Shown piece by piece: positions 5,433 to 8,949 of a stretch of DNA of 8,949 nt (its first letter is position 1; every line of letters begins with the position of its first letter). The translations under genes were made by a program, and so were the position numbers. Where the stretch lies: positions 1 through 8,949 of the forward strand of contig JAAZKO010000078.1 in assembly GCA_012799795.1 (NCBI GenBank), in the 5' to 3' direction. The stretch comes from Minisyncoccota bacterium (GTDB taxonomy: Bacteria > Patescibacteriota > Microgenomatia > UBA1400 > PJMF01). Under the pieces are notes generated by a model. The model ran no database searches. It was not told the DNA's origin and saw nothing but the letters and a program-made list of their open reading frames with translations.

Positions 5433-6080
5433 TTAAACTAAAGGGACAAAAGCGACTAGGCCAAAACTTTCTTGTTTAAATGCTGTTTTTTCTTTTGTTA
5501 ATCTTACTAATTCTTGGCCTCTTTGAGTGATAAGGGGCAAGATTATTTTACCAGAAATTTTAATTTGTTTTTTCCAGCTAAGAGGAATTGTTGAGCTAGC
5601 TGCTGCTGATATAATTAAATCGAAGGGAGCCTCCTCCTTAAAGCCCAATTGACCATCGCCATAAATTACTTCCACGTTTTTATAACTTAGTTTTTGAAGT
5701 TTTATTTTTGCTTGTTTGGCTAAATCTTCAATAATCTCTATAGTAAATACTTGTTTGGCTAAAAGACTAAGAATTGCTGCTTGATATCCAGAACCAGCGC
5801 CAACATCTAACACTCTTTCTGAGCCGGTCAATTCAGCTAATTGGCACATTTTAGCTACCACATAGGGTTGGGAAATGCTTTGTCCTTGACCAATAGCTAG
5901 GGGATTATCCGTATAAGCATAGCGTTGCAAATCTTGCTTGATAAATTTTTCTCTAGGGACTTGTTTAAAAGTTTCTAGGACACGTTGATCAGAGATGTCT
6001 CTGGCTTGCAATTGATTGATAAGCATAGCTTCTCTTTGTTTTTTGAACTTGTTTAACATATGCCAGTTAATCCACTTCAT
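5433..6080 (-). CDS. pcm: Protein-L-isoaspartate O-methyltransferase
   Basis: This is an S-adenosylmethionine-dependent repair enzyme that methylates L-isoaspartyl residues formed by ageing of Asn/Asp in proteins. The 215-residue product (from ATG 6080) has the family order. It begins with a helical region with VPREKF, then GQGQSISQPYVVAKM (about residues 64-78, the conserved block that contacts the peptide substrate). Next come motif I VLDVGAGSGYQAA (90-102, SAM binding), the acidic end of strand 2 in FTIEII, GDGQLGFKEEAPFDLII (141-157), and the late IKISGKIILPL. The length is typical. The frame is open further up to a TTG at 6104, which would overlap the glycosidase gene. ATG 6080, four bases after that gene's TGA, is the better start, and ATG 6059 is also possible. 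The tight junction suggests translational coupling. It is the second gene of the operon and cytoplasmic. Confidence 0.92.
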   Translation of the reverse strand: MKWINWHMLNKFKKQREAMLINQLQARDISDQRVLETFKQVPREKFIKQDLQRYAYTDNPLAIGQGQSISQPYVVAKMCQLAELTGSERVLDVGAGSGYQAAILSLLAKQVFTIEIIEDLAKQAKIKLQKLSYKNVEVIYGDGQLGFKEEAPFDLIISAAASSTIPLSWKKQIKISGKIILPLITQRGQELVRLTKEKTAFKQESFGLVAFVPLV

Positions 6081-6084
6081 CTTA

Positions 6085-7686
6085 TCACGAAGCAAAAAAA
6101 ACAATTTGAGTGTTTAGAGGGGCTAAACTAAAATTTAAATTTTTATTTTCTGATTTTAAATAAGAATAGTGATTATTATTTAATTGATAAGTACTGATGG
6201 CTTGGTAATTAGCCTGTTGAAGAATTTGTATGTGACCATGATCTCTACCCATATTAATGAAAATTAGAGCTTTTATTTCTTGATCATTAGATATGACCTC
6301 TAGTGTTATTAAATTTTTTGCTTGTTGATTTAGTTGAGCCATTGACCATTGACCCTCGCGAAACAGCTTTGATTGTTTCAGTTGTAATAAATTTTGGTAA
6401 TAATTTTTTAATTGGATATCACTTTTTTCTTGAGGAGAGCGATTAATTTGCATTGGAGGGCTAATAGTTTTACCTTCGTCTTGGCCTTGATTGATTAATA
6501 ACATAGTGTTGGGTAAAAAACTAATCAATGCAGCTGCAGCTTGAGAAAATTCCTTACCCATACTTTTAATCGCTCTTTCCTCATCATGGTTTTCCAAGTA
6601 AACAGTATCTTTGCAGGTTCTTTGATTTTTAGCACAATATAGTAGGTGCTTAATGTGTTCTTTTAAATGATGACTACTTTCTCCTTTAGCGACTCTTAAT
6701 AAATGCTTGTAAAGTTCGTCTAGATAAATATAGTCAAAATTTTTTGCCAACAGGTCCTTTTCCCAATAGGCTTCAGCCATAAAATCAAAAGATTTACCCA
6801 GCGACATGGCTTTTGCTTTAGCTTGAGGAATTGCTTTTTGCCAAAAAGGATGTTGACTAACGTATTCCTTTTCCTCATTGTTAAGAGTCCAGCCCCAGGT
6901 TCGCAGAAAAGTAGAGGGATTAAGTAACATGGCCATGTCACATCTTAAGCCATCTACGTGGTCAACCAATGACAATAATTGTTCAGTCATGGCTTGATGA
7001 ACGTCTTCTCGACCATAATTAAGTTGTAGGGTGTCAGACCATTCTGGGTAATTTGGATCTTTGCCATGGGCTAAATAATGAGTTTGACCTCGATTATTAT
7101 CAATGACTTGATAAAAATCTGGGCGAGCTAAATATTGTCCTTTACTAGCTTGAATAAAATATTCTGGATGTTCAACTGCCCAAGGGTGATCGACGGCAGT
7201 ATGATTTGGCACAAAATCTATATAAACTTTTTTGTCTGCACGATGTAATTTTTCAACCATTCCATCCCAAACTTGCCAGTTTTCTACCAAACGGGGGTTG
7301 GGCAAATAATTAGCAACGGCAAAAGGACTAGCCACCACATCTTTTTCAGGATTAATGTTCGGAAGGGCATAGGTGTACTGATGAGTATATTTTTTAGCAT
7401 GACTAGCACTGAATTGGCTAGGTAAATAGATACCCATAAACCAAAAAATATCATAATTGGCTAATTTATCTGTCCAAGCTTCGTCGGGGATAGTGTCGAG
7501 AGTGATAACTTGTTGATATCTTTGGCTTAATTCACTTAACCATAATCTGGTGTTAATTAAATTTAGACTTATTTGTTGATCTTTTCTAGGACTAGCTTGT
7601 AAATAATATACAAGTCGTTGATCAAATATTTCGGGGGAAATTAGTTTTTTTTCTGAGACCTCATTAGCTAAAAATTCTTTGCTCAT
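6085..7686 (-). CDS. GH13-family glycosidase (alpha-amylase superfamily), cytoplasmic
   Basis: This 533-residue protein has the four GH13 signature regions. Region I is DFVPNH (157-162). Region II is GLRCD with the expected nucleophile D250. Region III is FMAEAYW with the acid/base E305. Region IV is ENHDEER with D368. All three catalytic carboxylates are kept, so it should act on alpha-glucosidic bonds by hydrolysis or transfer. Other blocks (NTRLWLSEL, VDHPW, DPNYPEWSDTLQLN, LRCDMAML) resemble a group of bacterial proteins usually annotated only as alpha-amylase-like glycosidases, with no settled substrate. A beta-rich C-terminal domain follows the barrel (about 455-533). No signal peptide is seen, so it probably works on intracellular glycan or malto-oligosaccharide. 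It is the first gene of a four-gene operon. Its stop is TGA followed at once by an in-frame TAA. The start ATG 7686 has no Shine-Dalgarno but a TATAAA box ten bases upstream. Confidence 0.9.
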   Translation of the reverse strand: MSKEFLANEVSEKKLISPEIFDQRLVYYLQASPRKDQQISLNLINTRLWLSELSQRYQQVITLDTIPDEAWTDKLANYDIFWFMGIYLPSQFSASHAKKYTHQYTYALPNINPEKDVVASPFAVANYLPNPRLVENWQVWDGMVEKLHRADKKVYIDFVPNHTAVDHPWAVEHPEYFIQASKGQYLARPDFYQVIDNNRGQTHYLAHGKDPNYPEWSDTLQLNYGREDVHQAMTEQLLSLVDHVDGLRCDMAMLLNPSTFLRTWGWTLNNEEKEYVSQHPFWQKAIPQAKAKAMSLGKSFDFMAEAYWEKDLLAKNFDYIYLDELYKHLLRVAKGESSHHLKEHIKHLLYCAKNQRTCKDTVYLENHDEERAIKSMGKEFSQAAAALISFLPNTMLLINQGQDEGKTISPPMQINRSPQEKSDIQLKNYYQNLLQLKQSKLFREGQWSMAQLNQQAKNLITLEVISNDQEIKALIFINMGRDHGHIQILQQANYQAISTYQLNNNHYSYLKSENKNLNFSLAPLNTQIVFFAS

Positions 7687-7696
7687 TATTGATATA

Positions 7697-7702
7697 TTTA
7701 TA
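7697..7702 (-). promoter_or_regulatory. Putative -10 box of the glycosidase operon
   Basis: The - strand reads TATAAA ten bases before ATG 7686, the same arrangement as at the propeller gene. No Shine-Dalgarno lies between box and start, so the operon mRNA would have a leader of only a few bases or none. TTGAAA (- strand, 7729-7724) is a possible -35, but its spacing of 21 is too long to be convincing. Confidence 0.4.
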
Positions 7703-7849
7703 AAGAAATAAATTTTGGGACTTTTTCAATTTAACATTCTTCAACAGGCTTGTAAATCTTTAACATCCCCTTTCTGATTTAAGAAAAAAATAATGACTAA
7801 TTTTCAGAAGTTAATAAACAGATGCAGTCTATTTTTTGGTCTTTACTTT

Positions 7850-7858
7850 TGCTATACT
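7850..7858 (+). promoter_or_regulatory. Extended -10 promoter TGCTATACT placed for a leaderless mRNA
   Basis: TGC followed by TATACT is an extended -10 element (TGn plus a hexamer one base off consensus). The ATG at 7865 starts seven bases after the end of the box, exactly where transcription is normally begun, so the A of the ATG is the likely first base of the mRNA. No Shine-Dalgarno could exist on such an mRNA. This also argues against the in-frame ATG at 7793, which lies upstream of the promoter. Confidence 0.6.
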
Positions 7859-7864
7859 GATATT

Positions 7865-8611
7865 ATGAAAAATATTAATCCTGCCCCTCCCCAAAATAAT
7901 TTTAATGAAACCCTTAATTTCAATGCACAAGCAACCATCGACACTACTCCTCAACCCCCTACGCCAAGCATTCAGCCCCCGGTACTTAATAATCAAGCTC
8001 CCCTAACTAAGGAAGAACCAATTATTAATAAAAAAAGAGATTCGGCTGGTGATTCTAATAAATTATGGATAATTTTATTAGTGTTTTTAGCGATGATTGT
8101 TGGTTTTTGGATTGGCTATTTTACTCACGAATATTTTTATCAGAGTACTGTTAATCAAGAAAATTTAACGGGTGAAGCTAATCAACTACCCCCGGCAGTT
8201 CAGTCAGTTGTAGAGCCAGTTGACGAATCCATGGTGCAGCCAAGCGCAGTAGAGAAAGAATACATTATTTTTAAGGATGAAGAAAGTTATGTAAATGATG
8301 GTTTAAATTTCACTTCGCAAGAACAGTGTGTAGAAGATGAAATTGCTGTCTTAACTAGCATCGAAGACGATTATGTGACTATTCAAATTAACCAGTGGAC
8401 TTTTCAAGAAGATTCTGCTGAATATCTAGCAGAAAAAATTGACTTTCAAGTTAAAGATCAAGAGTGTCTTGCTGTTAGGCCAATTTGTCCCAACGTGTTT
8501 ATTGATCGCTGTTTTTCTTTAGAGAATATTGATGGGGTGTATCACCTTGATTATGAATTTAGAGAAGAGGGTGAAATGCCTCAAAGTCCTGATCTAGAAC
8601 CAGAGCTCTAA
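7865..8611 (+). CDS. Single-pass membrane protein with a four-cysteine outside domain, unrecognised
   Basis: I do not recognise this 248-residue protein. The frame extends upstream to an ATG at 7793, but ATG 7865 is preferred. An extended -10 box ends seven bases before it, and the extra residues (a Cys/Phe-rich hydrophobic stretch) do not fit the soluble Pro/Asn/Gln-rich segment that follows. Residues 1-66 are disordered-looking, rich in Pro, Asn and Thr, and end in basic residues (INKKR). One membrane helix follows at about 67-86 (IILLVFLAMIVGFWIGYF). The remainder should lie outside, by the basic residues before the helix. It has an acidic spacer and then a compact region with four cysteines, in EQCVED, QECLAV, RPICPN and DRCFSL, likely forming two disulfides, and an acidic tail. 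There are no catalytic motifs. The next gene, a probable S41 protease, starts 21 bases after it, so the two are probably co-transcribed and may act together at the membrane. Confidence 0.75.
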   Translation: MKNINPAPPQNNFNETLNFNAQATIDTTPQPPTPSIQPPVLNNQAPLTKEEPIINKKRDSAGDSNKLWIILLVFLAMIVGFWIGYFTHEYFYQSTVNQENLTGEANQLPPAVQSVVEPVDESMVQPSAVEKEYIIFKDEESYVNDGLNFTSQEQCVEDEIAVLTSIEDDYVTIQINQWTFQEDSAEYLAEKIDFQVKDQECLAVRPICPNVFIDRCFSLENIDGVYHLDYEFREEGEMPQSPDLEPEL

Positions 8612-8632
8612 CTCACATTGTTGTAGTTAATT

Positions 8633-8949
8633 ATGTCAAAAAAGAAATCTAGTTTAATTATTGCTATTATTTTTTCTTTAATTGTGGGTTTGAGTGCAGG
8701 TTTGTTGATTAGTCATTATCGCGATCGACTTCCCTTTATTAACGACCTAATTAATAAACAGTCAGCTCAAGAAAAAAGTGAGAATACTTATTTAGCTTTT
8801 TTAAAAGAAATTCGAGAGATAATTTTTGAAAACTATTGGGACAAAGTAAATGAAACACAATTTATTAAATTGCATGTTTTAGCTATTGAAAAATTAACCG
8901 GAACCACTTTAGGTGATGGGATAGAAAACTATGAAGATTTAGATCAAAA
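8633..8949 (+). CDS. N-terminal part of a probable S41 (carboxy-terminal processing) peptidase, truncated by the window
   Basis: The frame is open from ATG 8633 to the window end (105 full codons) and is not covered by any other gene. Residues 1-7 are basic (MSKKKSS), and residues about 8-28 are a membrane anchor or signal (IIAIIFSLIVGLSAGLLIS). After a short polar linker comes a helical block, FLKEIREIIFENYWDKVNE, and then LAIEKLTGTTLGDG. This resembles the segment before the PDZ domain in CtpA/Prc-type S41 peptidases (a helix with ENYxD, then AIEGLxxxLGD). The PDZ and Ser-Lys catalytic parts would lie beyond the window, so the assignment rests only on this N-terminal resemblance. If right, it is a membrane-anchored protease acting outside the membrane on protein C-termini. 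It follows the four-cysteine membrane protein by 21 bases with no Shine-Dalgarno, suggesting co-transcription. Confidence 0.55.
   Translation, partial: MSKKKSSLIIAIIFSLIVGLSAGLLISHYRDRLPFINDLINKQSAQEKSENTYLAFLKEIREIIFENYWDKVNETQFIKLHVLAIEKLTGTTLGDGIENYEDLDQ

Noticed and set aside
6081..6087. Glycosidase stop TGA is followed directly by TAA, suggesting possible UGA recoding with a backup stop.
   Set aside because: Genes in the window use normal GGN glycine codons and show no in-frame TGA, so UGA is not a sense codon here. The tandem stop alone is weak evidence.
6081..6104. TTG start of pcm at 6104, overlapping the glycosidase gene.
   Set aside because: The extra eight residues fall in the overlap and do not match the family N-terminus. 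ATG 6080 gives a tight, normal operon junction.
7793..7864. Longer form of the four-cysteine membrane protein starting at ATG 7793.
   Set aside because: An extended -10 promoter lies inside this stretch, seven bases before ATG 7865, and the extra residues do not look like a signal peptide or part of the soluble N-terminus.

Overview
The window looks like a piece of a bacterial chromosome that is low in GC but uneven in composition. Likely features of a Patescibacteria/CPR-type genome are the AT-rich genes with almost no Shine-Dalgarno sequences, promoter-like boxes sitting directly on start codons, single-pass or secreted proteins with Pro/Thr/Ser-rich linkers, and a secreted beta-propeller. 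This placement is an inference from style, not from a marker gene. TGA is used as a stop (the glycosidase gene), and reading TGA as stop leaves all genes full length, so the UGA-glycine code of SR1/Gracilibacteria is not in use.

Layout. Positions 2-544 (+) hold the 3' end of an unrecognised, mostly helical protein. Positions 545-744 are a gene-free spacer with two consecutive hairpins, one of them a 27-bp stem. Positions 745-2520 (+) encode a secreted/membrane cell-wall hydrolase with an outside M23 metallopeptidase domain, a membrane-spanning middle and a C-terminal lysozyme/lytic-transglycosylase-like domain; it has the only strong Shine-Dalgarno in the window and a GC-richer 5' third. A GC-rich perfect hairpin without a T tract follows at 2544-2571. 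Positions 2783-4744 (+) encode a secreted seven-bladed delta-60-type beta-propeller with an unrecognised C-terminal domain.

Positions 7686 down to 4811 (-) form a tight four-gene operon: GH13-family glycosidase, protein-L-isoaspartate methyltransferase (pcm), a MazG-like nucleotide pyrophosphohydrolase, and a DUF167/YggU protein. It converges on the propeller gene. Divergent from it, positions 7865-8611 (+) encode a single-pass membrane protein with four cysteines outside the membrane. The truncated start of a probable S41 carboxy-terminal processing peptidase follows at 8633.

Functionally, the + strand genes are envelope-facing: wall cutting (peptide and glycan), a secreted propeller, a membrane-anchored Cys-rich protein and a probable processing protease. 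The - strand operon is cytoplasmic: sugar-polymer metabolism plus housecleaning and repair of proteins and nucleotides. The points most worth a second look are the double wall hydrolase with its membrane core, the 27-bp hairpin upstream of it whose three non-Watson-Crick positions are all G-U pairs, the two-blade super-repeat of the propeller, and the apparent leaderless starts.
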